Below, in pieces: positions 25,216 through 36,360 of a DNA stretch of 64,000 nucleotides. The translations under genes and the position numbers were made by a program. The notes under the pieces are model-generated. The model made no database searches. It was given only the letters and a program-made list of their open reading frames with translations, and had not been told where the DNA came from. The first letter of the stretch is position 1; each line of letters opens with the position of its first letter. The DNA is from Sarocladium kiliense (Eukaryota; Ascomycota; Sordariomycetes; Hypocreales; Sarocladiaceae): NCBI GenBank assembly GCA_030734395.1, contig JAUZTG010000020.1, forward strand, positions 124,001 to 188,000. Direction: 5' to 3'.

Positions 25216-27272
25216 CTAGGATGTCACTGGTGTAGACTTATCGCTGCCCTTGGTTCCGTGACTTCTGGTTGACGATGAATCGGATCTCTCACGACCACCA
25301 CCTCCGAGGGTAAGGTTGCTTCCGCCCATGAGCTTCCCCATCTTTGCGACCAGCATCGTATTCTGTGCCTGCAGCTCACCGACCTGGTGCTCGAGGATCT
25401 CAATCTGCTTCCTCGCAATATCTCTCTCCGTCTTCGTCTTCTCAAGCTCGACGGTGAGGTTGTTCTTCTTCTCCCGCTCCTCTTGCTTCCGTTTCCGCTC
25501 CATCGCCTTCCGGACCTCCTGCGCCCGCTTTTCCTCGAGCTTCTGCAGCTCACGGCGGTACTTTGCTTCCTGCTTGGCGATCTCCTTCTCATGCTTGTCG
25601 CGGGCCTTGGCGAGCTGCGCGGCGTCTTTCTCGCTGTCACCTACGCGCTTCTGGCTCATACGCTCTTGCATCTGCGCTACCTTCTCGTCGAGTTTGCGTC
25701 GCCGATCATGGAGCCTCTTGAGTTCCTTCTCGTGTGGCTCGTTCGAGGCGAATTTGACTTCTCCTGAGTGGATGCTGTCTTCTGCATTGTTGAGGTCCAT
25801 GTCGTCGTGGTCCTCGGTAAGATAACGTTCGAGTGCGGATGCGAAGCTGTTCTGAGAAGAAGCCTCACTGCGCACAGATCGGCTGTCTTCATCTTTGGTG
25901 GGAGCTGTGTCGGAAGAAACGTCGCTGCTATCGCTCTCGAAACTGGTAAACTGACGGCGAATCCCATCTGCAACAACAGAGCTAGCCAGACCTAAGGCGC
26001 CAGTGATCATACCGTAAAGGCCACTACTATTTGTTGGAGGCAGATCCAAATTGTCAGTCTCAGGCAAGACCAAGTTTGTACGATCAGGTTGTGCCGTGTC
26101 TGTTGCGGCAACTTGACCAGGCGCAGATTGTATGGATTGGGAAGACTGGTTCGTCGGAGCGGCTGACAGATCCGTTGTCCCTTGTTCATCCTGAACACCT
26201 GCGATTAACGGGCGGTGACCTCGCGAATTGACCCATGAGAGAAACTTTCCCGCATCTCCGACAATGCCTGGCGGCGTTCCTCTCTCAATCATGAATCTGG
26301 GCACACTGCCCCCTGGGTCGCTTCGGGTGACCATGAGCCATTGAATTTTGGTCGGTCGGTCTCCGTCAGAGGCAGAAGGGGGATGAGCGTGGCTCTGATC
26401 GCCGGCGAGATTGGTCGAAGTCATTGATCGTCGTGGAGCAGCATGTGCATCGCTAGGGATCTCGCGGATGATCTCGACGGATTCGTACTGACCACGGATG
26501 ATTCCATCTCTTGGGGGACACTCGGGGTGGATGCAAGGCTTCGACACGATCATGAACTCTCTCGGTGCACGCGAGTTACTCGGCTGGGCGTGTGAGAAGT
26601 CCGAGGTCAGAAACAACGTAATGAAGTCTCGTGGCGCAGTCGGGCCGGGGAATTGTGCAGATAATTGAAAAACTAAGCCAGTATTAGCATCTTGTTCTGG
26701 CTTACACTGCGGCGGGAAGATGTGAGCATACCTTCAAGGTGACCAGCACCTTCAATATCTCGGTCCTCGACACGCTTATCTGCGCCAATACCACGAATGT
26801 TGCCGCTGCCGGGACTTCCTTGGACCTTCATGGACTCTTGGAACTCGGACTCGAGCCCAGCCTTCCACTTGTCGAATGAAAGATCCTCGTGTGTGCTCTG
26901 CCTTGCAAACCAAGCTCCGCGGCCGTCCTTGGAGCCCATCTTGTAGACCGTCATACCGTGAGGGTTCTCTTTCGCATTAACCTTGACCTCCTTCCACTCC
27001 TTTCGCAGCTGTTCGATGTGTTTGAGAGCTGTCGGATCGTGTCGGAGCGGGGCGGGGGGGATGAGGTCTGGAGCATTGACGGCAGAATCGGTCTGAGCTC
27101 GCGGGCGCCGTGCGGTGCTTGTATCGAGGTTTCCGAAGGGAGAAGCTGGGATTGAGTCGACGATTGTTTGAGCATGAGAGAAGGTGTCGTTCAGGAAGGT
27201 CTTGAGGTCATCTTGGGGGATGTCGGACCAGTCGACCGGCCCAAGAGCCTTGAGGGGCTCATGGTGAGCCAT
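25216..27272 (-). CDS. DUF3074 START-like protein with C-terminal coiled coil
   Basis: Two exons (27272-26732, 26672-25216) encode 665 residues. Residues ~80-310 match the fungal DUF3074 family, a START-like lipid-binding fold: conserved pieces include MTVYKMGSKDGRGAWFARQSTHEDLSFDKW, FQLSAQFPGPTAPRDF, and PRFMIERGTPPGIVGDAGKFLSWV. A Ser/Thr/Gln-rich linker follows with a short Gly/Ala hydrophobic patch (YGMITGALGLASSVVADG). Then comes a strongly charged coiled coil at about 490-627 (RRRKLDEKVAQMQERM and following heptads) and a Gly/Ser-rich tail. The ligand is unknown. A lipid or sterol is plausible from the fold, and the next gene on the same strand also carries a StART-type domain. The coiled coil suggests self-association or scaffold binding. 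Confidence 0.85.
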
Positions 27273-28485
27273 GTTGGGAACAAAAGAAGCCTCGTGTGAG
27301 CAACAGAGTAATTGAGTTCGTTGCTTTGGAGACTCCTAAGGCTTTGGGGCACAAAGCATGCTATCGATCGAGCGGAAAGGTAGACAACGCTGGTGCGCCG
27401 AGGGAGTAGCCCGTCGCAAGAGAAAGTACGTCGATCAGGATCGGCTCGCTACTAATTTGCACAGACGGAGAAGTCGGAACTCAAACAAAAGCTCGCGAGA
27501 GTTGCTGGTAAGGAAAGCGAAGAGGATGGGCGGTCTGAGAATGCACCTGAGTCAGCAAGCAGGCTATGTAATTGCAAATGTAGCGAATGTGTAAGGGTAG
27601 CACACGAAACCTTGAAATCAATCAGGCTGAGGATGCAGCACCGAGACGGACGAGACAGACTATGACGGGCTGCGGGCGGAGAAGATTGTCCGAGCAAGCC
27701 GGGAGAGGTGAGATCCTGTACTCTCCAGGTAGGGCTGATTTGTGGGCAGTTCGGGAAAGCTGGGAACGGTAATGAGCAAGAGGATGAGCACGAGGCCAAG
27801 TTTTCCAAGGTCTCTGATGGAATGGCGTCGATAGGCCCGGTCGAGACCCTCGAGTGCAAGATATCCTGATATTTGTGATCACGTAAGAAACCAACAATGG
27901 CTGCTGTCGCTGCGATCCGGGAGGCGGACTAACAACGTGCTGAGGGCCCTGAAGATGTTTGTGGCTGTCACTGCCAGGCCAGGCCAGGCCATGGCCACTG
28001 CACTGCACTGCACTGCATCTCCCCACTGACGTCACGCCATCTCGCGGGGTGTTCGGCAGGTCGCGGGCGCCGTGGCGGGCCTTGGCGGACACTACGCTAC
28101 TCAGTCTCAGGAACCAGGCTCCACTATTATTGTCCGTACAGCAGCTGATGTTGCTATCCTTAGTACAATACAGTACAGGAAGGGAGCCCTAGCATCTACA
28201 GTAGCCTACATCCAAGGCATCACGATCTCCTGTCCCTATCCTGCCCCGTGCCCAGCCATGCCCCCTGCTGTCCGCCGTCATCACAAACGTCAGAGCCTCA
28301 GTGTAGGAAAATCAACTGCCAGTCGCTTGCTGCTATGCTTGTACTATCGTGTATGCTATGCTATATACCCTGGCCCTGAGGCCATCCTTTGCAGCCGTAT
28401 ACAGTAAGGTATAAGATAAGATGTCCATCGCTGTGCTGGGGGTCAATGTCACAGAGAATCCCGGAAGGGGAGCGGGGGAACTACA
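27273..28485. other. Spacer between DUF3074 gene and Sip3/Lam3-like gene
   Basis: 1.2 kb on the 5' side of the DUF3074 gene and the 3' side of the Sip3/Lam3-like gene, both on the minus strand. It holds a compound pentanucleotide microsatellite at 27973-28018 and otherwise only short, featureless frames. Confidence 0.55.
27973..28018. repeat. Compound GGCCA / CTGCA pentanucleotide repeat
   Basis: Three CCAGG/GGCCA-type units pass into four CACTG/CTGCA units. This is another five-base-period array of the kind seen at 15447, 61801 and 62310. Confidence 0.75.
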
Positions 28486-31400
28486 TCATATCCTTGAGCT
28501 CTGCTTTCGCTCCCTCATGAGCGCCTCGTGATCCCTTCGACAGCTCCCACAGTGTGTTCCTCTCCACTCTTCCAATGCCTGCTTCCCCATCGACGGCATG
28601 CCTCGGAGCGGCTTTTGCATCCCATCCAAGCCTTTTCCTGCGCCTTCGCCATTCTCCTGTAGCATAATATCCAAGTCGTCGCACAGTGCCTTCTCATTCA
28701 TCAGCCAGTTCTCCCATTCTGCTTGCAGCACCTCCCGCTCGATACTGTTCACTACTCGCATCGCCACCAGCAGGTCATGTCTGTATGTACCTAGCCTCTG
28801 GCGGGTATGCTTGAGTCGTCGCGCAGAGCCACGGCTGAAGCCGGAAGTGAGGGCAGCGCCGGCATCTTCCCACGGTGCATCCATGTCTGTGGCATCCATC
28901 AAACCCTTGTATGTTGCGAAGCAAGTGCTGTTGTCTGGGAACAAGAGTTCCTGCCCTCCAGCTCCCGATGCGTCTGCAAGATCCGCAATGTAGACCGCCT
29001 TGCTCATCATCATATTCGGTGCCACGCCGATGCGTCTCATGAAGCTCGCTGCTCTCTGTTCCCTCCACCACGATGACGTCTCCGAGGATGTGAGGAACAG
29101 GTTGGTCATGATGCTCAGCCCAAGTAGGATGAGGATAAGCCAATTGGCAGTCACGATGCTGAACAGATTCCGCAGGCCGGCAAATGCCCACATGATCAGT
29201 GACGACACCACACTCTCGCCCCAAGATCTCAGTGTCTCAAACACCATGGCTGTCAATGTCCTCCGCTTGATGGGCTGCTTCTTCTTCGGATCACTCGCTC
29301 CTGGGGAAAACACCACAATCTGCGTCTGATGGCCGACATTGCCGTAGACTTGGATAGACCTGTTCGTGCGACTGCGGTGGCCCAGCTTCCTCACCTGGTC
29401 CGTAGTCAGCTCCGCAAGCTCTTCTGCGTCGCTCTGAGCGTCCCGTAGAGCCTGCCGCTCGACCAAGCTATGGACCAAGGCAGGTGCTCTGATCCAATCA
29501 ACTCTTGTATAAATGGCAAGCTTGCACTTGGATTTGGCAACATGGGTGATGACGATCTTCGTCACTGTCCTGAAGGCGCTAGAATAGGGAAGATGCCATG
29601 CCGTCTTAGTATGCGAGACTACGTATGTAACGTGGTCTTGGAACAGCTCAATAGTTTGCTGGTCATGAACGCTCGCTGTTTTGGCACGCCCCAGGATGTC
29701 CGTATAATCGACGTTGAACTGGAAGTCGCGGTGCATCTTCCCTTGATCAACCAACGTCCAAGGGCCCTGAGCAATCTGCTGCGCTCGCCGCTCGAAGTAA
29801 AGCTTGGGAAAGATGAAACTCTTGTCGCCGAAAAGGACATGGAAACACGACTTGGCGCTGATTTCAAAGTGACGCTCCGTTGCAAGCTCCTTCATATTTT
29901 CCGGTGCGTATACCACAGGGTGCGTAGGCAAGTGCACTTGAGGAGGAAGTCCCTGCCGAGACTTCATCGGGCGGATCTGGGGGCTGAGGCCGCTGATGTC
30001 TCGGTGTCTCGGCTTCCCAGACGGCGTGCCATCGTCGACAGGTGTGTTGCCAGAGATCTGCTCCCAGCTTCCAGCACTTGGGCTAGGTTTCTCGTAGTCA
30101 TCCGTCTCGATATGGACCAGAGCCGACACCAATGCCTCAGTTTCCATGGGTTCCTCAGCCTGCAGATCATCAATGAGCAGGTTCAAGCGCGCTTGAAGGA
30201 GATGCAAGTCCTCCAGGAAGACTTTGATTGTGACTTGCGTGTAGCCTGTCTCATTGGTCACCTGTCCAAGCTTCAAGAAGATGAAGTCGCAGTCTCTGCC
30301 GGCAACAGCCGTGACCTCGGAAATGATATCAAGACTCAGACTGTATGCTGTGACGAGACCCATTTGCTGGCCATAGAAATACATGTTTTCTGGTGTAACA
30401 TATATGCGCCCTTCGCCGATGAGCGGTTGACTCTTTGTGTCAGTAGCACCAGAGCTCGACCACGCGGCCCGGAAGACAAGGACAAGCTGTTCCCATGACG
30501 GCACGTTCGGGAATAGGAGGCGGAACTGCGAATGCTGTGCTTTCAGCTCAGGCGGATAGTTGGCCGGCAAGGACTCCGCAGTCTGCCTGATGCCGGGAGC
30601 CTCTCCCAAAGGTGTCCTCGCATCGCCAGACACGACAACACCCACAGGGTCATCGTCGTCGTGTCGAGGCAACTCTGGAGATCGCTCAGGAACATTAATG
30701 ACTCCCCAAACATTACTGCCCCAGTAGTTTGCCACGATCGATGCTGGTAGCTTTTTCGGATCTCGCGTCAAGCCCCTTTCAGTGGCAGCAAGAATTGCCG
30801 TTCGGCTCATATTCGTCATCGCCGGTGGTTTTGCTAACGTTGAAGGTGCCAGTGCCCCTGGCGTAGTCTCCACGGATGTCATGAGGGCGGTGGACGGTTT
30901 TGTCGTATTGGAGACCATAACGTTGCTGGCGTTGACGGGTAGCAGGTTGTGGCTTGCCGATATCAAGCTGGCAATACCGCCGGGAGATTGGCCACCTCCA
31001 CTCGAGGCCTCGGTGACGGTCCCGAGGTTAGACTTGCGATGAAGATCGAACTTCTGGATGATCCTTGCCGCATGCTCTCGTCCGCTTTCACCTTCCTCTC
31101 TAGCAAGATCTCGCCCCAAAGCTGTAATAGACCGCCGAGAGAGACTTCCATTCGGGTCGAAGCTCGCTCTGTTCGCCAGAGAGCCATCGCCGCCAGGCAC
31201 AGGTAGCGTTGCCATCCGCTCCATACTTTGGCTGGCCTCATCTGGTCCTAGTTGCGCATCGAGTGCCTTTGCTGAGAACTCAGGGATGCTGGGTGGCGAG
31301 ATGGAGAAGGCTGGGTCGGGGCCATGCTGCACTGACCCAGACTCCCCGTTCATGCTGTCTTCAAAGGCCTTCTTCTTGGTGACTTCAAAGACTTCCAGCC

Positions 31401-32598
31401 ACTCAGTGATCTCTCCTTGCGTCTCGGCCTGTAGCAACATGTTTTGGTTCTTCGTCTTGATCTCGAAGCAGAACCGACGTTCCTCCCCTGGTGCAGGCCG
31501 CGCGTTACAGAGCAGGACACCAATCTCATCTCCCTGAAGAACGCCCTGCGCAGTTGGGACCAACCAGCCGAAGACGCCATTGCGGCAGTAGTACCATCTT
31601 CGAACCCAGTTGTGGCGCACAGGTTTTCCGGATACGGTTCTTAGGAAGAGCCAGCCCTGCTTCTCCGAGACAACAGCAGCCGAATCTTGTGTCTGCATGT
31701 TGACAGGCCCCCTAGACCCTAGAAATGCGACAGTGGACGTGCTGTAGTCCTCAAGTTCCCGCGATGGCTTGCAGCCAGCAAGAGCTGTATCACCTAGATC
31801 TCTCCTAGCAATCTGGAGCTCACGACGGAAGATGCCCTCAGATTGCTCCATCTCCTTGGCCCAACCTCGCACTCGGTCCATCTCGTGAACCCACCGAGTC
31901 GCGTTCGTTGCTGCGTCTCGGGACCGCTTCATCTCCTTCCAGATCTCACTGCAGACTTTGACAAGGAGCTTGTCCATTGTGAAGCGAAGCTGAGGAGCAA
32001 GCTGACAGAAATCCATCGAAGCCTGGAGATAAGCCTTCCGAGTCTCAAACACTGCAAACGCGTCCTCACGGAGGGCAGAGGGTTCTTTGGTCTTGGACTG
32101 GCTGGCATAGCGCGCGAGAGTAGTGTCGAAGGTCCGCTGCGTTGCTTCGAGATTCTTTCTGATCTCCTTGAAGTTTCGCATGTCACCAACGAGGAACTGG
32201 CGAACTGGCTCGATAACGACGGTATCCGTTCGCTTCATTGAGCTCAGCATCTGCATCCAATACTCCCGTGACCCGTCCCCAACTCTCTTCAGTGCCAGAA
32301 AAGTATAATCATTGTCAATCACGCCATCGGCGGCGGATGGGATGGTGCGCGATAAGTACGTATTGATCGTGTCTTCGAGCGCAGTGATGTCGTGTATCAG
32401 TCTGGACGTCGACGTGACATAGCCGTTGAGCCACCGTTCTACCGCTTCAATCTGCTCACCGACATGTGTTGCAGTCGCACGAAAGGTCGGGGAATCGAGC
32501 GCAGCTTCGTTGAGGCCAACGGGAATTGCGCTGTTAGCCGGCTTGATGGCTGGCGCTGGTGCTGATGCACCTGCTTGCTCATCCGTGCCTCCCGCCAT
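28486..32598 (-). CDS. BAR-PH-VASt membrane-contact lipid transfer protein (Sip3/Lam3-like)
   Basis: One intronless frame of 1370 codons. Domains in order: a BAR-type helical region (about 1-290); a PH domain (about 313-420; KQGWLFLRTVSGKPVRHNWVRRWYYC); a low-complexity linker; a GRAM-like segment (about 690-800; GEGRIYVTPENMYFYG); a VASt/StARTkin domain (about 899-1070; HFEISAKSCFHVLFGDKS); a hydrophobic membrane helix near 1145-1165 (NWLILILLGLSIM); and a cytosolic or lumenal tail of about 200 residues with EWENWL. This is the layout of yeast Sip3/Lam3 and Ysp1/Lam1, ER-anchored proteins at ER-plasma membrane contacts linked to sterol transfer. Sip3 was also found as a Snf1 partner. Whether this protein carries sterol is inferred. 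Two adjacent Trp (SSWWRE) follow the membrane helix. Confidence 0.9.
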   Translation of the reverse strand: MAGGTDEQAGASAPAPAIKPANSAIPVGLNEAALDSPTFRATATHVGEQIEAVERWLNGYVTSTSRLIHDITALEDTINTYLSRTIPSAADGVIDNDYTFLALKRVGDGSREYWMQMLSSMKRTDTVVIEPVRQFLVGDMRNFKEIRKNLEATQRTFDTTLARYASQSKTKEPSALREDAFAVFETRKAYLQASMDFCQLAPQLRFTMDKLLVKVCSEIWKEMKRSRDAATNATRWVHEMDRVRGWAKEMEQSEGIFRRELQIARRDLGDTALAGCKPSRELEDYSTSTVAFLGSRGPVNMQTQDSAAVVSEKQGWLFLRTVSGKPVRHNWVRRWYYCRNGVFGWLVPTAQGVLQGDEIGVLLCNARPAPGEERRFCFEIKTKNQNMLLQAETQGEITEWLEVFEVTKKKAFEDSMNGESGSVQHGPDPAFSISPPSIPEFSAKALDAQLGPDEASQSMERMATLPVPGGDGSLANRASFDPNGSLSRRSITALGRDLAREEGESGREHAARIIQKFDLHRKSNLGTVTEASSGGGQSPGGIASLISASHNLLPVNASNVMVSNTTKPSTALMTSVETTPGALAPSTLAKPPAMTNMSRTAILAATERGLTRDPKKLPASIVANYWGSNVWGVINVPERSPELPRHDDDDPVGVVVSGDARTPLGEAPGIRQTAESLPANYPPELKAQHSQFRLLFPNVPSWEQLVLVFRAAWSSSGATDTKSQPLIGEGRIYVTPENMYFYGQQMGLVTAYSLSLDIISEVTAVAGRDCDFIFLKLGQVTNETGYTQVTIKVFLEDLHLLQARLNLLIDDLQAEEPMETEALVSALVHIETDDYEKPSPSAGSWEQISGNTPVDDGTPSGKPRHRDISGLSPQIRPMKSRQGLPPQVHLPTHPVVYAPENMKELATERHFEISAKSCFHVLFGDKSFIFPKLYFERRAQQIAQGPWTLVDQGKMHRDFQFNVDYTDILGRAKTASVHDQQTIELFQDHVTYVVSHTKTAWHLPYSSAFRTVTKIVITHVAKSKCKLAIYTRVDWIRAPALVHSLVERQALRDAQSDAEELAELTTDQVRKLGHRSRTNRSIQVYGNVGHQTQIVVFSPGASDPKKKQPIKRRTLTAMVFETLRSWGESVVSSLIMWAFAGLRNLFSIVTANWLILILLGLSIMTNLFLTSSETSSWWREQRAASFMRRIGVAPNMMMSKAVYIADLADASGAGGQELLFPDNSTCFATYKGLMDATDMDAPWEDAGAALTSGFSRGSARRLKHTRQRLGTYRHDLLVAMRVVNSIEREVLQAEWENWLMNEKALCDDLDIMLQENGEGAGKGLDGMQKPLRGMPSMGKQALEEWRGTHCGSCRRDHEALMRERKQSSRI

Positions 32599-33511
32599 GG
32601 TCGAGGCGTGTTGCCCACGGCAGCATGGGCTGCTCTAGATTCGATTGCGACGTCCACGCGCTTGCTCGAACGCAAATGGAGAAATCTGGGGCTGCAAATC
32701 GTCAATGTCGTTGTAGGCGTGCTGCGATGCTAATGGACGATCTTGCTGCTGACGTAGAAGCTTAGGCGACGATGCAGCTTAGTCGCTGTTAGCTCCAACC
32801 CCACAAATGTCGTTCAATGCTACAGGGGCGTTTCCTCCACCCTTTCGTTGGGAGTAACTATTGCCCTCCAAAGGCGCACTATATATACTGGCAATGATTG
32901 CAATCATCTGGTCCTAAACACATCACGGAGTTAGTACAGCCTCCTTTCCAAGGAAACCACACTCTCTCAGCATGACTAGTGTTCGCAGGGTTCACGAATG
33001 CTTCCCAGGAATGAGGAGTCTCGCCGTAGGTATCTCAACAGAACAAGCACGGCTTCTTTTTCCACCTGCGTCTATCTATTTTTGCGTAATAAAAAAAGGG
33101 GGCTGATTCGCGGCAGTCTTCGCATCAAGAAACCTGTCATTGCAGCATAACACCTCCCCTTGACAACCCTAGTCACGATCATGTCGTGACTGGTCCATCT
33201 CTGCTGGTCTAAGCGCTTGTTAGCAACCGATGATCAAATACAACTTCGATTAGGTAGATGCGGCATACCTGTAGTCTCTGATTTCGAGCTCAAGTTGCTG
33301 TCATCGCCGACCGTAAGGGGCTGGGCCGCGATGCCTGATGGCTCTGGGCCAGGGTGGCTCGGCCACCCTTTTCCACCAGGCGCTTTTGGGCGTAAGACCT
33401 CGGCGCAGCATTTGCATCCCTTGAGGATTCGACCTGATTGACAGGCTCGAAATAGGCGGATGATTGAGCTTGAGTCTCTCCCTCGCCACCATCGACGAGG
33501 GCGTCGGTTGG
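32599..33511. other. Spacer between Sip3/Lam3-like gene and eRF1
   Basis: About 900 bases: the promoter and leader of the Sip3/Lam3-like gene on the left and the eRF1 3' region on the right. A retained-intron reading of eRF1 would stay open to 33301. No separate gene was recognised. Confidence 0.55.
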
Positions 33512-35125
33512 TCAATCTGAGTGACCATGTTAGTACAGGCTATTGCACACTCATCGTGGAGTCTCTTACCGTCGTAATAGTCATCATCGTCATCAACATC
33601 AGCCAACTGTTCGAAGTTGACCTTGTACCGGAGGATACCACCGATACCGCCGAAACCCTTCACAAACTGGTTGCCTTCAGTGGACCGGTCAGAGACGAAC
33701 TCGAGTGCTGCACCGAAGTCCTTGTAATGCTCCGCGATCCATTCGAGGAAGGATTCCTGTGACACAATCTCCATCTCCTGCCCAGTAGCCTTGTCCAAGA
33801 ACAGGTCGCGCTGAGTTGCTTCCTGCTGCTTGGTCAGGTGAAGGACATGCTCAGAGCCGTTGCTGTCCTTGAGCACCCAACGGGTGATTTCCAGGTTCTC
33901 AAAGATGATGAGCGTCTCTACAGCACCGAGCTCGAGAGCCTTGAGAGTGTCGTCGATGGCGTAGCAGACCTTTCCAGTGTCCTGGCTGATCTCCTCAAAG
34001 TACTTGCCGATCAACTTCTTCTCCTGAATGAACTTCACGTTACCCAGAGTCTCTGACGAGAGCTCAATGGCCTGGTTGAAACCGTTCTCTCCACCATATG
34101 AGACGTCAACAACCTTGATGACCTTGCTTGCCAACCGGTTGTCGAACATATCGGAGGCGTTAAGGTCGTTCTTGAAATCGGCGGAACCAGCGAGAATCAG
34201 GCCCGCGACGTTAACCTTGTCGTTGGTGATGAAGTTCTGAACAGCCAATTCCGCGACCTTGCGGACATAGTTGTGGCGCTTCTCCTCACGAAGACGTGCG
34301 AAACGTAGAGCGGACTGACCACCACGTCCGTGCTTCTTGGGAAGGTCGACAGAGAACTTGTGGACGACGTCACGGGTGTTTCCGCTCAAAGTTCCAAAGA
34401 GGGCACCATTACCGTCCATGATAATGAAACCGAACTTCTGGTCAGACTCGAGCAGCTCAGCGAGCGCCTCGGTGTGGAATTTGTTGTCGCACAGGTAAAG
34501 GGAGGTGTTGATGGGCTTGAAAGGCTCGAAATCAATATTGACCTTCCTCTCCTTGCCTTCCGAGGTCAAAATTTCACCACAGTACACGACGAGACCGTTC
34601 GGGGGGACCTTGTTGTACAGCTTCAGGCGCTGCTGGGTCGAGGTAATGGCGGAAAGGACAGACTGTCGGTTGACGCGGGATTTGATGTTCGATGCGGTGC
34701 CCTACTGCGAGTCAGCAACCTGCCACGACGAGAACAATCAAGCAGTTGGATCATACGTATTCTTCAGCCAACATCTTGGCCGCCCGTGAGACCTGATCTT
34801 TGGGAGCTGTTGTCTCGTGTTAGTTATTTGCGGTGGTGACAGCGCAGTGTGCAGATCAAGGCTCACGGATGATGAGGGAGATCATGGAGGTTCCATTGCC
34901 TCTGGCGGCTTCAAGACGCTTGATCAGCTTCTTGACCTTCCAGATCTCAATCTGCGCGGATCAACACTGTTAGCGATGCTCCCATGCACACAAGTGTGGC
35001 TAGTTGCGCCATGATCGAGGTTGACACGATCGCGGGGCATAGACCCAAAACCACCACAAGGAGGGGCTGGAGGGGAAAAGTGCACTCACGTTCCTCTCGG
35101 CTTCGTTTGCCTGGGCGTCGCTCAT
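33512..35125 (-). CDS. SUP45: Translation termination factor eRF1
   Basis: Five exons (35125-35090, 34951-34867, 34806-34757, 34701-33570, 33516-33512) encode 435 residues, the normal length. Seen: stop-codon recognition motifs NIKS (62-65) and YLCDNKF (126-132) in the N domain; the GGQ motif (184-186, in HGRGGQSALRF) that triggers peptidyl-tRNA hydrolysis; and an acidic C-terminal tail (DVDDDDDYYDD) used in eRF3 binding. The enzyme-like factor releases the nascent chain at all three stop codons together with eRF3. The last exon is 5 bases: two complete the final Asp codon and three are the TGA stop. If that last intron (33517-33569, 53 bases) is retained, the frame shifts and stays open to 33301, adding 88 residues. 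The spliced form is the one that matches the family. Confidence 0.95.
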
Positions 35126-35818
35126 CTTGGACTCGGGTGCCGACTCGGGCGAGCAAAATTATTGGGGAGGATTCGAAGCCGATCGGGGGACTCGAAGGGG
35201 CGAAATGGGTGAGGAAGAAGAGAAAGGTAGAAGAGAAACCCAGCAGTGGCGGCGCTTGGTGTTGTCGGTGTCAAAATTTCGTCGCCCCAGGGCCTTGGAG
35301 GGAATGACGGTGCCCTCCTCCACCATGGGGACAACAGTGAGGCCCCCTGTGGCAGATGCCGCGGGCACTAACAGCCACACTCCTTTGATGCCTAAATCCG
35401 CCAGGGCGATCCACGACGGTGACGCCACAGATCCCCAGACTTGGCCAGGCTACATGCGCGTCAAATCCATCCAGGTAGCTGAGCTTGACAACAGAGGACT
35501 ATAGCAAAGCCTCAAGACGAAGACCTGGAGTGGGGAGTTACTCAGATCCGTTTCATAATGCATAGCTTGATTTTGAGCACAATTTGACGCTGTATGAGTC
35601 AACTCAACAGCTGCAAAAGGTCAGAAGGCACCTCACAAGGGTGATCACTACCTTCGGGTACGGTGACGGCCTCCGAAGCTGACCGCCCGGCAATATCCAT
35701 ACTACACCACCATCCAACTACCTCATTCGAGTATCGCGACCACCGCCACGACGCGCCCGAGTCTTCATCGATCACGCAGCGACTGACACATCTGACTGTA
35801 GGAGTCGTCATTTGGGAG
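35126..35818. other. Divergent promoter region eRF1 / DUF1770 gene
   Basis: About 690 bases between the two start codons. An in-frame ATG at 35663 could extend the DUF1770 protein by 52 residues, but that extension is His/Ser/Arg-rich and unlike the family, so I treat it as leader. No RNA gene or repeat was seen. Confidence 0.5.
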
Positions 35819-36360
35819 ATGTCAAACGCAGCCGCCGAGCTGGCTGGCACCGTCCAGGCTGCACACATCAACCCAAATCCGGACCTTGCCCAGGACGCAG
35901 CTCCGGCCACAGCCGCCGACCGCAAAGAAACCGTATCTCTTCATGGACTGAGCAGAGGCGAGAAGTACACTCTTGACGACGAAGACGACGATGATATTCC
36001 ATACAGTGTCCTGCGACCCGCGCCGCGGAACAAGAATCAGCTGCCACCGCTCCCTGATCTGCGGTTCGAACAGAGCTATCTGCATAGCATAGCTGGCGCG
36101 GACACATGGTGGAAGGTTTTGCTTATCACCACAAGAGACCAAGTATGACTTCTGAAATATTGCATCAGTATCGCTAGGCTGACTGGACCCAGGTGATCAT
36201 GCCCTTGGCACAAGGTGTTCTCTATAACCTGTTCCTCTGCGGATGGCAACATTGGAATCGGAACGCGAGGGTCCACGGAAACACAATAGGAGCAAGAGTA
36301 CGGAGGTGGTGGTACGGGGTCAACAATTGGAAACTACCTTCTACTGGCTACAAACGTTGA
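35819..36360 (+). CDS. DUF1770 family fungal protein
   Basis: Two exons (35819-36142, 36193-36360) encode 163 residues. I recognise the pattern of the fungal DUF1770 family: an N-terminal AAELAGTVQAAHI segment, an acidic stretch (LDDEDDDDIPYSVL), the core LPPLPDLRFEQSYLHSI, and across the intron TTRDQVIMPLAQGVLYNLFLCGW, with an aromatic end RRWWYGVNNWKLP. The hydrophobic and aromatic second half suggests membrane association or a tight helical packing; no function is established for the family. I chose the ATG at 35819 because it puts the conserved AELAGTVQ block at the N-terminus. The intron interrupts the frame immediately after the RDQ codons and contains stops. Confidence 0.82.

Noticed and set aside
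25316..25825. 169-codon plus-strand Ser/Phe/Cys-rich frame
   Set aside because: Antisense to the coiled-coil part of the DUF3074 gene.
29470..30498. 342-codon plus-strand frame
   Set aside because: Entirely antisense to the clearly coding Sip3/Lam3-like gene; an effect of its codon bias.
35663..35818. N-terminal extension of the DUF1770 protein from an upstream ATG
   Set aside because: The 52 extra residues are His/Ser/Arg-rich and precede the conserved AELAGTVQ start; more likely leader.
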